Both the position numbers and the translations under genes were made by a program. Below are positions 32,339 through 39,224 of a stretch of DNA of 39,862 nt, piece by piece. The DNA is from a virus. The stretch's first letter is position 1, and every line of letters starts with the position of its first letter. The DNA lies in IMG/VR virus record IMGVR_UViG_3300043434_000094, positions 1 to 39,862 of that record; one strand, 5' to 3'. The notes under the pieces are model-generated. The model was not told where the DNA came from, made no database searches, and saw nothing but the letters and a program-made list of their open reading frames with translations.

Positions 32339-32836
32339 TTACTCCCTTATAAAATTAAAAACTACATCTGGGTTGGATGATTTCATTTCATCCCACAAAG
32401 ATCTCCAACGCTGTACATGGTTCATAGGGTTATCAGCTACATGTTGACGTGTGTATGTCTCCATTGTATCTTCAAAATATGAATCCATCCCATATAGGTC
32501 AAGTTCTTTATAACCTAACTCTATAGCCTTTCGGGCTGCTAAGTGTCCGCTTGAATAATTAGCAGGCACTTTATATAATTCTTTAAACAAATTCTTTTCT
32601 AATATGTATGGTCTAAATCGTATGGTAGATGTGTATCTCCATGCAGCTGTTCCTACACATATAGGGACCGTAATTAGGTCATTATATTTACACCACACAC
32701 CTATAACATCAGGATCCATGATTACCGTAAAGTCGACCTTAGTCCAGGGAATATTACAACCTATAACTAGGTCATAGTTTTTCTCTGGACTATAGGCTAT
32801 TCGACTTGGACCATTTCCTAATATTGCACACTTCAT
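32339..32836 (-). CDS. Rossmann-like protein, possible glycosyltransferase or MptE-like (DUF115) relative
   Basis: A 165-residue protein. Starts KCAILGNGPSRIA (nucleotide-binding-like loop), then YDLVIGCNIPWTKVDFTVIMDPDV, and near the end SSGHLAARKAIELGYKELDLYGMDSYF. The GNGPS, CN, D(P)D and GYKELDLYGMDS series is shared by DUF115/MptE-like proteins and some small sialyltransferases; the substrate is unknown. A sugar or surface-modifying role would suit the adjacent outer-membrane protein. The -10 of its promoter ends only 3 bases before the ATG, so the message may be leaderless. Confidence 0.6.
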   Translation of the reverse strand: MKCAILGNGPSRIAYSPEKNYDLVIGCNIPWTKVDFTVIMDPDVIGVWCKYNDLITVPICVGTAAWRYTSTIRFRPYILEKNLFKELYKVPANYSSGHLAARKAIELGYKELDLYGMDSYFEDTMETYTRQHVADNPMNHVQRWRSLWDEMKSSNPDVVFNFIRE

Positions 32837-32839
32837 TTT

Positions 32840-32868
32840 ATTATAACACTATAGTGAATAAATGTACA
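32840..32868 (-). promoter_or_regulatory. TKTACW/TATAAT promoter before the surface-protein operon
   Basis: Minus strand: -35 TGTACA (32863-32868), 17-base spacer beginning TTTATT, -10 TATAAT (32840-32845), directly followed by AAA and the ATG at 32836. Confidence 0.7.
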
Positions 32869-32872
32869 ATTA

Positions 32873-33499
32873 TTAGGCTAGAACGTGAAGAGCGTGTTCA
32901 TAATGCTTGATGCGGTCTTCTAAACCAATGAAGCCGCCGTTGATCTTTTTAGTCATTGTCTTGATGTCGCCTGCGTCTGCTTGAACGTTAAGTTTGTTCT
33001 TTTGCCAGAACCAAACGGCTGCAAGAAGTGATGTAGGAATATGATCGATCAAAAGATCTGGGTCATTTAGTAGTGTTTCTGGATCTTCGAAGTAATCATT
33101 AGCAAATGCTCTATAGTTATCTTTACCAGTTAACTGGATAGGGCCTCTACCACGATACTTCCATCCGTCACCAGATGCTTCATCTCCGTTACCCATGCGA
33201 TTAGCGTATACTACATTCGCAATCTTTTCGGGTTGACGAGCATACTTAGTAGCATCTCTGCCGGCATTCTTAAAATACTTAGGGAAAATGTTATTCAACC
33301 CTTCGGCCGAATAATTTAGATTCTCTTTTAGTACTGAAAAGCCCGCAGACTCATGACCACATTGTGCCAAGAAAGCAGCTACACGCTTTGGTGTATTAAT
33401 CTCAAAGTCCGGAAGGATGTCATTAATAGCATCTGTCCATTCTTGTGCGTTTGCGTTCTTTGGAAATAGCTCTTTAAACTGTTCAACTGTAATTTGCAT
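32873..33499 (-). CDS. GH19-type endolysin
   Basis: A 208-residue protein of the GH19 chitinase/lysozyme family used as phage endolysin. Catalytic-type Glu50 in LAQCGHESAGF, LNYSAEGL at 61-68, and GDGWKYRGRGPIQLTGKDNY at 110-129, the family core. No signal peptide, so it would need a holin to reach the murein. It resembles the GH19-like domain within gp5 (YSAEGL and GRG.IQ.TG..NY in both). Preceded by a 41-residue hydrophobic protein and PhoH in one late operon. Confidence 0.88.
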   Translation of the reverse strand: MQITVEQFKELFPKNANAQEWTDAINDILPDFEINTPKRVAAFLAQCGHESAGFSVLKENLNYSAEGLNNIFPKYFKNAGRDATKYARQPEKIANVVYANRMGNGDEASGDGWKYRGRGPIQLTGKDNYRAFANDYFEDPETLLNDPDLLIDHIPTSLLAAVWFWQKNKLNVQADAGDIKTMTKKINGGFIGLEDRIKHYEHALHVLA

Positions 33500-33502
33500 G
33501 AT

Positions 33503-33628
33503 TTAGCTTTTTACTTTAGCAAGTAAACCTTTAACTAAGTTAACAACTTTAGCTACTACGCCGTTTACGTGGGCATTCCACTTAGCGCCAGCTACCAAAC
33601 CTACTACTAATGCTAATACTAATTCCAT
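33503..33628 (-). CDS. 41-residue hydrophobic protein before the endolysin
   Basis: A small ORF (MELVLALVVGLVAGAKWNAH and VNGVVAKVVNLVKGLLAKVK then Ser), starting at ATG 33628 with a perfect AAGGAG Shine-Dalgarno at seven bases, 3 bases before the endolysin start. One hydrophobic helix (1-15) and an amphipathic Lys-bearing helix (about 20-40). Size, charge and place next to the endolysin suit a small membrane-active or holin-like protein, but this rests on context only. Confidence 0.6.
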   Translation of the reverse strand: MELVLALVVGLVAGAKWNAHVNGVVAKVVNLVKGLLAKVKS

Positions 33629-33639
33629 TTTACTTCTCC

Positions 33640-34404
33640 TTATTTGTTATCTACAGCGTCTTCATACTTCATCTTAGCAAGGATGTAGTCCTTTACTAAG
33701 CTCGATCTAACGATGTCATCAGGCGTAAATTCAATTCGGGTAAAAGCACCCATATGCATAGCGATGTCAAAGAACTTCAGAATACCGGACATATCGTTTT
33801 TCTTTTTGTTCAAGTCAGTCTGACGATAGTCTCCGCACCAGATAATCTTGGAACGATAACCAACTCGAGTCATAACAGTATCGATCTCTTCAAAGGTAAG
33901 ATTCTGCATTTCGTCTACAATAATAATTGCGTCATCAAAACTCATACCACGAATGAATGATGTAGATATAAACTCAATATGATGTTGCTCCTCTAATCGA
34001 TCCCATGCATCTCGGCGACCGAATAAAGTTTCACAAATCTGTCTGTATGGTTGTTGATAGATCTCCATCTTCTCGTCGACATCTCCGGGCAGGTGCCCAA
34101 TCTCTCGACCTTGAACTGCTGATCTAACAACAATAATCTTATTAAAAGGATTAGACTTATCTAATACCTCTTCTATTGCTTTATACAGAGCACAGAATGT
34201 TTTACCTGTACCTGCTACTCCATGTAAAGCTATAAAGTAGTCTCCGATCTTATAAGCATCAAAGAACTTCTTTTGATTATCTGTTAAAGGCTGAAACGTT
34301 TTTAAGTCATCTAGTCTCAGCTTTAAATGATTACTTGGCTTGTTAGCCGGTGTTTCTTCTATTGGCACCACATGGGCCACTTGAGGTCTTGCTCTACGCG
34401 CCAT
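33640..34404 (-). CDS. phoH: PhoH-like ATPase
   Basis: A 254-residue P-loop protein. Walker A GVAGTGKT (62-69), VVRSAVQGREIGHLPGD (92-108, typical of PhoH), Walker B IIIVDEMQN (160-168), and a CGDYRQTDL sensor motif. phoH is widespread in aquatic T4-like phages; host PhoH belongs to the phosphate regulon, but the phage role (RNA metabolism, phosphate stress) is unproven. First 25 residues are basic and disordered. It is transcribed with the FmdB-like gene, the 41-residue ORF and the endolysin. Confidence 0.92.
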   Translation of the reverse strand: MARRARPQVAHVVPIEETPANKPSNHLKLRLDDLKTFQPLTDNQKKFFDAYKIGDYFIALHGVAGTGKTFCALYKAIEEVLDKSNPFNKIIVVRSAVQGREIGHLPGDVDEKMEIYQQPYRQICETLFGRRDAWDRLEEQHHIEFISTSFIRGMSFDDAIIIVDEMQNLTFEEIDTVMTRVGYRSKIIWCGDYRQTDLNKKKNDMSGILKFFDIAMHMGAFTRIEFTPDDIVRSSLVKDYILAKMKYEDAVDNK

Positions 34405-34412
34405 TATATATC

Positions 34413-34661
34413 CTAAAGTTGTCTTGTTGTTTTATTTAATTGACTACCTGGAGTCTTTTCATGAATTCTTTGTAAGACTTCCTTAAAGCCTTGGTCTGTT
34501 CTGCGAACGCCAATAGCAACAGGATCCATTAGAGGTGGTGCGCTTGATATAACCGATTCTATGTCTGGATTTTCTCTTAAGTATTCCTCTTTAGAAGATA
34601 TACTCATAAGCTTCTCAAACATCTCACCAGTACTTTTATTACGAAATTCATATAAAGGCAT
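34413..34661 (-). CDS. FmdB-like small protein lacking zinc cysteines
   Basis: An 82-residue protein. MPLYEFRNKSTGEMFEKLMSI is the start of the FmdB/zinc-ribbon regulatory family, but the CxxC pairs that follow in bacterial members are missing; instead SSKEEYLRENPDIESVISSAPPL continues. Similar cysteine-free versions occur in cyanophage-type T4 relatives. Function unknown. Preceded by a late promoter at 34692-34699. Confidence 0.65.
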   Translation of the reverse strand: MPLYEFRNKSTGEMFEKLMSISSKEEYLRENPDIESVISSAPPLMDPVAIGVRRTDQGFKEVLQRIHEKTPGSQLNKTTRQL

Positions 34662-34671
34662 TAAATATCCC

Positions 34672-35229
34672 TTAACTAATAATGTTATTTTTATTTATAA
34701 ACTCCGGTACGTCTCTTTTCTTCCAGGAGAACATTCTTTGTTTCTCACCGTTATAATAATTATGATACGATTGTACTGAGTTACCTAGAACTTTGTATTG
34801 ATCTGGCATAGCTGGAGTCGGTTCAGTGAATTCACCTATAGTTATTCCATTTGGTGGAAATGCCAACTGTTTAACTAGTCCAGAACTTTGGCACTTATGA
34901 ACCTTTTCATAACGATATGTATATTCATCACATAATTCAACTAGCAATCCGAACAACCATGCATAGTTTTGATCGGTTTTTCGACACCATACACCAGACG
35001 GATGATTGATATGAGTGGCAGAATATAGAATTTGTTCTCTATGATCTGGTAGAACCCAGCGTTTTTGCTTGCGGCCAGAAGGACTGACACCTATAGTCTC
35101 TACGCCATCGATAACGCGGTGAGCAGTAGACAGCAATTGACAAGTTTCCAAAATCATCTTGACACAATGCTTGTCTACGTGATACTCTGCCGCGATCTTA
35201 GGATTATTGTGTAAGTAGAAAATATTCAT
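34672..35229 (-). CDS. Conserved phage protein with HCVKMILETCQLLSTAHRV motif
   Basis: A 185-residue protein. The N-terminal motif (Y...N P..AA.YH.DKHCVKMILETCQLLSTAHRV, 5-38) followed by HPSGVWCRKTDQNYAWL (76-92) and PPNGIT is conserved in many large aquatic phages. His and Cys residues in the DKHCVKM, HINHP and WCRK segments could form a metal or catalytic site. I know of no proven function. It overlaps the following two-helix membrane protein gene by one base. Confidence 0.7.
   Translation of the reverse strand: MNIFYLHNNPKIAAEYHVDKHCVKMILETCQLLSTAHRVIDGVETIGVSPSGRKQKRWVLPDHREQILYSATHINHPSGVWCRKTDQNYAWLFGLLVELCDEYTYRYEKVHKCQSSGLVKQLAFPPNGITIGEFTEPTPAMPDQYKVLGNSVQSYHNYYNGEKQRMFSWKKRDVPEFINKNNIIS
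34692..34699 (-). promoter_or_regulatory. T4-type late promoter for the PhoH-endolysin operon
   Basis: Exact TATAAATA on the minus strand, inside the last codons of the 185-residue gene, 31 bases before the ATG at 34661. It would time PhoH, the 41-residue hydrophobic protein and the GH19 endolysin as late genes. Confidence 0.6.
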
Positions 35230-35429
35230 TATTTTTTAAGAATCTCGTTGTACTTACGGCGTTGATATTCAATATTGACTAGCAAACCAAATGTAACTGC
35301 GGCCAGTAATGCGGCAGGAACCCATGGCGCTGAATTTTCTATGAAAAGAATTATTGCATTGATAGCTAAAAACAATCCTGCGATCAAAGCAGTTACAGTC
35401 ACAATAGATTTAAGTAATAGTTTATTCAT
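35229..35429 (-). CDS. Small protein with two membrane helices
   Basis: A 66-residue protein: helix 1 about 7-29 (SIVTVTALIAGLFLAINAIILFI), a short ENSAPW loop, helix 2 about 36-52 (VPAALLAAVTFGLLVNI), and a basic tail (EYQRRKYNEILKK). A helical hairpin with cytoplasmic ends, of the size of class II holins, but it lies in an early-type operon away from the endolysins, so no function is assigned. Confidence 0.6.
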   Translation of the reverse strand: MNKLLLKSIVTVTALIAGLFLAINAIILFIENSAPWVPAALLAAVTFGLLVNIEYQRRKYNEILKK

Positions 35430-35611
35430 AACGATTTCCTTTTTTCAATTTCACTATTAAGAACGAGTCTATGATGGTCCACGACTTCAGTATTTAATAC
35501 ACCTATGTCGTCATAGTACGATACTTTGAACATGAAGTCTTGTAGAGCTTCGAACTCTACGATCTCAGCTTCGTACGACTGCATATACTCGTCTTTTACT
35601 TTTATCTTCAT
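35426..35611 (-). CDS. Small protein of unknown function
   Basis: A 61-residue acidic protein (MKIKVKDEYMQSYEAEIVEF), predicted as a small beta domain. The ATG at 35611 lies only about 7 bases after the -10 of the promoter 35618-35646, so either the message is leaderless or translation begins at the in-frame Met10. Overlaps the membrane-protein gene by 4 bases. Confidence 0.55.
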   Translation of the reverse strand: MKIKVKDEYMQSYEAEIVEFEALQDFMFKVSYYDDIGVLNTEVVDHHRLVLNSEIEKRKSL

Positions 35612-35617
35612 TATATA

Positions 35618-35646
35618 ATTATACCACAGTTCCTAATTAATGTAAA
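35618..35646 (-). promoter_or_regulatory. TKTACW/TATAAT promoter before the 35-kb operon
   Basis: Minus strand: -35 TTTACA (35641-35646), 17-base spacer beginning TTAATTAGGAACT, -10 TATAAT (35618-35623). This is the best sigma70 match of the family. Two TGTTACAA direct repeats lie just upstream of the -35. Confidence 0.8.
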
Positions 35647-35654
35647 CAAGTTTT

Positions 35655-35672
35655 TTGTAACAAATTGTAACA
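35655..35672. repeat. Tandem TTGTAACA repeats one helical turn apart
   Basis: TTGTAACA at 35655-35662 and at 35665-35672, a 10-base period, 9 bases upstream of the -35 at 35646 (minus-strand sense). The position and spacing suit an upstream activator or UP-like element. The remaining gap up to 35728 contains only a GC-rich inverted segment (CACCGGTG) without a T-run; nothing more is seen. Confidence 0.5.
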
Positions 35673-35728
35673 GAATAGGCCTCACCGGTGCATCCCAGAG
35701 GTGTTTTCACAGTTTAAGATGTAATCTA

Positions 35729-36151
35729 CTATTTGTCCTCTTTTTTAGCCTTCGGTTTGATGAATCCGAGGCCCTCTAACACAGTTCTAGTGATCTTTGG
35801 ATACATTTTTTCAAGCTTTTGATCCTTAATAGCTATCAATAGTTTAGCTTCTTTAGGATGTACAGCTTCCAGCAGACCAATAAACAGTTGTTCTTTGCGT
35901 AAAGCTTTTAAGTCCTTGCGATTATATACATAGAACTTCTTAGTTTCCATTCGAAGGTTAGCTGGCGACATACCAAAGTCTGGTGCACCATCGGGTTTGA
36001 ATGGTGGTTCTCCATCTGGTAGATCCATCTTCTTGTCTTCGTCAAATGCATACTCAAAAACATAGCGCAGAGCCATGTCATCTTTATAGTCATTAAGCTT
36101 CTTTACGTCTTCATTTATTTCATCTAGAATTTCAGTTAAAAATTTTGCCAT
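35729..36151 (-). CDS. Conserved T4-like phage protein, unknown
   Basis: A 140-residue acidic protein (MAKFLTEILDEINEDVKKLN). Helical N-terminus, then a short proline segment (DLPDGEPPFKPDGAPDFGMSPANLRME) and helices KDLKALRKEQLFIGLLEAVHPKEAKLLIAIK, Lys-rich end. The start is the ATG at 36151; a TTG five codons upstream overlaps the RNase H end and is less likely. Its place next to RNase H suggests replication. I associate its form with a conserved hypothetical of aquatic T4-like phages. Confidence 0.7.
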   Translation of the reverse strand: MAKFLTEILDEINEDVKKLNDYKDDMALRYVFEYAFDEDKKMDLPDGEPPFKPDGAPDFGMSPANLRMETKKFYVYNRKDLKALRKEQLFIGLLEAVHPKEAKLLIAIKDQKLEKMYPKITRTVLEGLGFIKPKAKKEDK

Positions 36152-36152
36152 T

Positions 36153-37049
36153 TTAAAAGTCCTCAATTTCGTCCAACAATAGCCGGCACTGATGTTTGAT
36201 TAGATAATTCATTACAGAATTCTTGTCTCCCTTTGGAGAAGCATTCTCATAACTACTTATAATACTTCCACTAATGTTTTCAGGAATAAATTCAAAGTTT
36301 ACCAACATTTGGTTTCGTTGATAGTTGCGCTTTTCATCATCCGTTTTACAAGCCTCAATTCCTTTCTCATAGAACTCAGGCAGTCTTTTAGATGAGAATG
36401 GTTTTTGTCTTTCGCCTGATACGAAAGTATCGTCTTTAGACAGGATATTTGGAATTCCATCTCCCGAATCTCCTTTGACAATGTGCTCAACAGTGTATTC
36501 GATAACATCTTTTTGACTCCCTTGTACAAATTTTTTCTGCATAGGTGACCATTGCCGAACGTTCTTATACTTCTGAAGCTGTATAAAGTCCTTGTCAGAA
36601 GATACAATCAGCATCTTTTGTGGTTCCTCGAACAAACCTTCTGTTAGTAGCTGATTTGATTGAGACCACTTAGCCATAACCGCGATCACGTCGTCGGCTT
36701 CAGCTCCATTTACATGAAGCACTCTGTATGGAAAGTGTTCGATAAGATCCTGACGCAATTCACCAAGAGTGTCAAATATCAATCCCCAGTCTAGGTCTGA
36801 CTTTTCGCGATTTACTTTACGCATAGCTTTGTAGTGTGGAAACACTTGACGGCGCCAGTAATTAGAACCATCACACGCAATAACTAGTTCACCATACTCC
36901 TTGCCATAGCGTTTCTTGTAAGACTTAATAGTAGACAGAGTGGTATGTCTAATTAAGTTCTTAATCTCATCAGCAGATTGACGCTTGATGTCATTCTGAA
37001 ATGGTAGAATGTTGCTTAGTGCAATCTGACTGTAGTCAATTAATATCAT
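36153..37049 (-). CDS. rnh: RNase H, FEN-1-like 5' nuclease
   Basis: A 298-residue protein (T4 Rnh: 305). Conserved acidic centres: Asp5 in MILIDYSQIAL, ACDGSNYWRR, GAEADDVIAVMAKW, VSSDKDFIQLQ and KGDSGDGIPN, the H3TH region that binds two Mg ions. It removes RNA primers from Okazaki fragments together with gp32. Its stop lies 2 bases beyond the ATG (36151) of the next gene, and its start overlaps the proline-rich gene by 4 bases. Confidence 0.93.
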   Translation of the reverse strand: MILIDYSQIALSNILPFQNDIKRQSADEIKNLIRHTTLSTIKSYKKRYGKEYGELVIACDGSNYWRRQVFPHYKAMRKVNREKSDLDWGLIFDTLGELRQDLIEHFPYRVLHVNGAEADDVIAVMAKWSQSNQLLTEGLFEEPQKMLIVSSDKDFIQLQKYKNVRQWSPMQKKFVQGSQKDVIEYTVEHIVKGDSGDGIPNILSKDDTFVSGERQKPFSSKRLPEFYEKGIEACKTDDEKRNYQRNQMLVNFEFIPENISGSIISSYENASPKGDKNSVMNYLIKHQCRLLLDEIEDF

Positions 37050-37423
37050 AATCTAAATCTTTCGTTTGTTTCTGACTTTATTCTAACGTCGTCAGTGCTG
37101 CTATAGGTTGTTGGTCCATACCATGTGTCGCCTGCTCCAGAACTCCAGTTAACTCCAGCGCCTGGTGCTGTAGAGCACATAATCTCAGGTCTAGTTCCTG
37201 GATACGTAGGACTAATCGTAAATGGTGAAGATGGCCATGTTGGTGGTGATGGATAATTTGGATATGCTGGAGTAGCAATGCCTGGTCCAACTCTAAGCGG
37301 AGTTTCCTTCTTAAATACTAACTGTAAATGGTCTTTAATAATAGTCCATTGAGCATCATTAGGTGCTGATTGATTGACTTCAGCAAAGCCTTGTAACCAA
37401 TATACAAATTGTTCTGGTGTCAT
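37046..37423 (-). CDS. Small phage protein with proline-rich tail
   Basis: A 125-residue protein. Residues 1-37 (MTPEQFVYWLQGFAEVNQSA then PNDAQWTIIKDHLQLVF) form a helical module seen in many phage hypothetical proteins. Residues about 45-110 are Pro/Ser/Tyr/Thr-rich with aromatic residues (PAYPNYPSPPTWPSSPF), probably disordered. No enzyme motif. Coupled to both neighbours by overlaps. Confidence 0.65.
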   Translation of the reverse strand: MTPEQFVYWLQGFAEVNQSAPNDAQWTIIKDHLQLVFKKETPLRVGPGIATPAYPNYPSPPTWPSSPFTISPTYPGTRPEIMCSTAPGAGVNWSSGAGDTWYGPTTYSSTDDVRIKSETNERFRL

Positions 37424-38550
37424 TATAGTACCCTCAGTAAGATGGTCTCAGCATTAATTCGACCATTCATTTTTGTATTAATAGTAGTTAGCGAAGATAG
37501 GATCTTGTTTAATGCTAACTTACCACCTTCTAGTACCTTTGGAATAACGTCTGCAGGTTTACGTAATCCGTTTTGTGAACTTACTTCTGGATCCCATCCT
37601 AGTAAACTAGAACCTTTAACGCTGAAGCCAGAAGAACCGGTTGCATAATAAACACCTAGCTTCTTGTTCTTAGTGTTATAAACCCATAGTTGTTGAGCAC
37701 CTACAATCTTAGTAGGGTGTACTGACTTGAGTCCTAGTTCAGGGAACTCAGCAAGGTACTTCAACTTCTCTACTTGTTTTGCGGGTGGTTTTGCTTTCTT
37801 AACTCGTGGTGCACGATTAGCTTTAGCCGCAAGAGTTGCATTAGTACAATCTTCAATGATACCTTGAATCATATCTCTAAAGCGTTTTAGTTCAGCTTTA
37901 GTTAGGAAACTATAAGCCTCAACTAACTGTTCATCCTTACCTTCGATTGCTTCTTCGAGTTCGTCAAGAGTAGATTTGTAGTATTCACCGATGCGTTTTG
38001 CTACAGCACCAGATATACCATTAGAGATTAAGAACGACTTAGCAGAGAAGTCTGACTTCTTAGTCTTAAAGAATTCATCGATTGCGTAGTCAATAGTTTC
38101 TGACTTGGCTCGTGCTGCTTCGATGACTCGCTGCTCCACTGAGACGACAGGAGTTTTATGAGTAGGATCGTCTTCAACTGGAGCAGCGGCCTTCTTTAAG
38201 CTGTACTTAGTATACAAGCCATCTAACTTTGCTTGCATCTTAGCTTCATCTTCTGGTGATATGTATTCACCTTTGTTTTTGATTGTAAGTAATGAACCTA
38301 GAGTTAAGAACTCATAATCTGGTGCATCAGAGAGGACCTCATAATACGCCTTATTATTTTTCTTAAGGTAGTTCAATACTGTTTTTGCGCGTTCCTTGTT
38401 TTCTAGAGTTGCATTATAGTAACAAAGTGCGATTTGAAGTGATACACGATAGTCTTCTTTAGTAACGATCGGAGCGCCGCCACCAGCAAGTTTAGCCTGA
38501 GCGCGCTCGATACGTTCACGTTTCTTATCGATTTGAAAATCTGATGCCAT
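37423..38550 (-). CDS. Conserved T4-like phage protein, probable nucleic-acid-associated protein
   Basis: A 375-residue protein starting MASDFQIDKKRERIERAQAK. Helical first half with an SVEQRVIEAARAKSETIDYAIDEFF segment, a helical middle (KSFLISNGISGAVAKRIGEYY), Lys/Arg-rich linker (APRVKKAKPPAKQVEK), and a beta-rich C-terminal part with LWVYNTKNKKLGVYYATG and FSVKGSSLLGW. The upstream ATG at 38595 lies beside the -10 of its promoter, before the transcription start, so ATG 38550 with AGGA upstream is the start. Function unknown; the first gene of the operon with RNase H, hence possibly replication-linked. Confidence 0.72.
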   Translation of the reverse strand: MASDFQIDKKRERIERAQAKLAGGGAPIVTKEDYRVSLQIALCYYNATLENKERAKTVLNYLKKNNKAYYEVLSDAPDYEFLTLGSLLTIKNKGEYISPEDEAKMQAKLDGLYTKYSLKKAAAPVEDDPTHKTPVVSVEQRVIEAARAKSETIDYAIDEFFKTKKSDFSAKSFLISNGISGAVAKRIGEYYKSTLDELEEAIEGKDEQLVEAYSFLTKAELKRFRDMIQGIIEDCTNATLAAKANRAPRVKKAKPPAKQVEKLKYLAEFPELGLKSVHPTKIVGAQQLWVYNTKNKKLGVYYATGSSGFSVKGSSLLGWDPEVSSQNGLRKPADVIPKVLEGGKLALNKILSSLTTINTKMNGRINAETILLRVL

Positions 38551-38583
38551 ATAATATAGTCCTTTAATTTGACTTGAATTTAT

Positions 38584-38612
38584 ATTATATATCAAGTCCT
38601 AATTAAAGTACA
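38584..38612 (-). promoter_or_regulatory. TKTACW/TATAAT promoter before the RNase H operon
   Basis: Minus strand: -35 TGTACT (38607-38612), 17-base spacer beginning TTAATTAGGACTTGATA, -10 TATAAT (38584-38589). The 20 bases around the -35 are nearly identical to those of the promoter at 30837-30865 (both read AACAGTGTACTTTAATTAG). Expected start near 38577. Confidence 0.78.
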
Positions 38613-38620
38613 CTGTTATT

Positions 38621-38872
38621 TTAATTATTTTGCGTTACAGTTTGATACAATTCCTCAAACTCGTCTGCTTCAGCAACTTCGTCTTGGAAGCTATTCTTAT
38701 GGTAGACTTTGATCATCTTAGCTATTTGTTTCTTTGGGATTTTATAGGCATCATTTAGGTCTGCAATGATGTTTTTGATGAGGTCTCGTTCAGCATCGAT
38801 TCTAATATAACTATTAGAAGCTTCTTGCATTGCGTCACGGATTTTCTTACGGTCTTGGTCAAGCAGTTGCAT
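38621..38872 (-). CDS. dsbA: dsDNA-binding protein DsbA-like
   Basis: An 83-residue protein (T4 DsbA: 89). The second half aligns with T4 DsbA: RIDAERDLIKNIIADLNDAYKIPKKQIAKMIKVYHKNSF, then EVAEADEFEELYQTV (T4: ...NELIKDI..., LLALYHKDN, EAETEEVVELYDTV). In T4 DsbA binds double-stranded DNA near late promoters and helps late transcription. The start is ATG 38872 with GGAGAT seven bases upstream; a longer reading extends 27 codons into the preceding gene and is rejected. Confidence 0.78.
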   Translation of the reverse strand: MQLLDQDRKKIRDAMQEASNSYIRIDAERDLIKNIIADLNDAYKIPKKQIAKMIKVYHKNSFQDEVAEADEFEELYQTVTQNN

Positions 38873-38882
38873 TATATATCTC

Positions 38883-39122
38883 CTAGATTGGTCTTGTGAT
38901 ACGTGGTACTTCTGTGAAAGATTCTGAATGGGTAATACTTCCATATTGGTCATGGAAGTTTCTACAGACTTCTAATCTAGACTTGATTAGGATATTGTCT
39001 TTGTCTCTGTATTCTACTACCTGAAATGAATAAGATATAGCCTGTGGAATCCATATCTCTGGAACTGATCCAGGAATTGAGGGAATTGGTACTATAATTC
39101 TATTAGTTGGTATTGGATACAC
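38883..39122 (-). CDS. Small protein of unknown function
   Basis: A 79-residue protein. It begins at a GTG (39120-39122) with GGAG six bases upstream. Start with Pro/Ile repeats (YPIPTNRIIVPIPSIPGSVP), then a beta-like part (SYSFQVVEYRDKDNILIKSRLEVCRNF). It is the first protein gene after the tRNA cluster and would be transcribed with it from 39749-39777. Family not recognised. Confidence 0.55.
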   Translation of the reverse strand: MYPIPTNRIIVPIPSIPGSVPEIWIPQAISYSFQVVEYRDKDNILIKSRLEVCRNFHDQYGSITHSESFTEVPRITRPI

Positions 39123-39142
39123 TTATTACTCCATAACAAAAT

Positions 39143-39219
39143 TGGTGGGCCGTCTGGGATTCGAACCCAGTGCCTATCGATTATGAGTCGATTGCTCATA
39201 CCAAATGAGCTTCCAGCCC
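39143..39219 (-). tRNA. tRNA with CAU anticodon, probably Ile2 (AUA) or Met
   Basis: 77 bases including encoded CCA. D stem GCTC/GAGC, anticodon stem ATCGA/TCGAT with loop CTCATAA (anticodon CAU), T arm CTGGG-TTCGAAT-CCCAG, acceptor GGGCTGG/ACGGCCC with six pairs (one G-U) and a G-A mismatch at 7-66; positions 8-9 are AA. The CGA-CTCATAA-TCG core is like bacterial and T4 tRNA-Ile2, which reads AUA after C34 becomes lysidine, rather than elongator Met. This is inference. Confidence 0.85.
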
Positions 39220-39224
39220 GAAAC

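Noticed and set aside
35675-35710. GC-rich inverted segment around CACCGGTG as a terminator
   Set aside because: Stems are short, compete with each other and are not followed by a T-run.
36152-36166. TTG start five codons before the 140-residue protein
   Set aside because: The ATG at 36151 has GAGG at usable distance; the TTG has none and lies in the RNase H end.
38551-38595. 15-residue N-terminal extension of the 375-residue protein
   Set aside because: Its ATG lies next to the -10 element, upstream of the expected transcription start.
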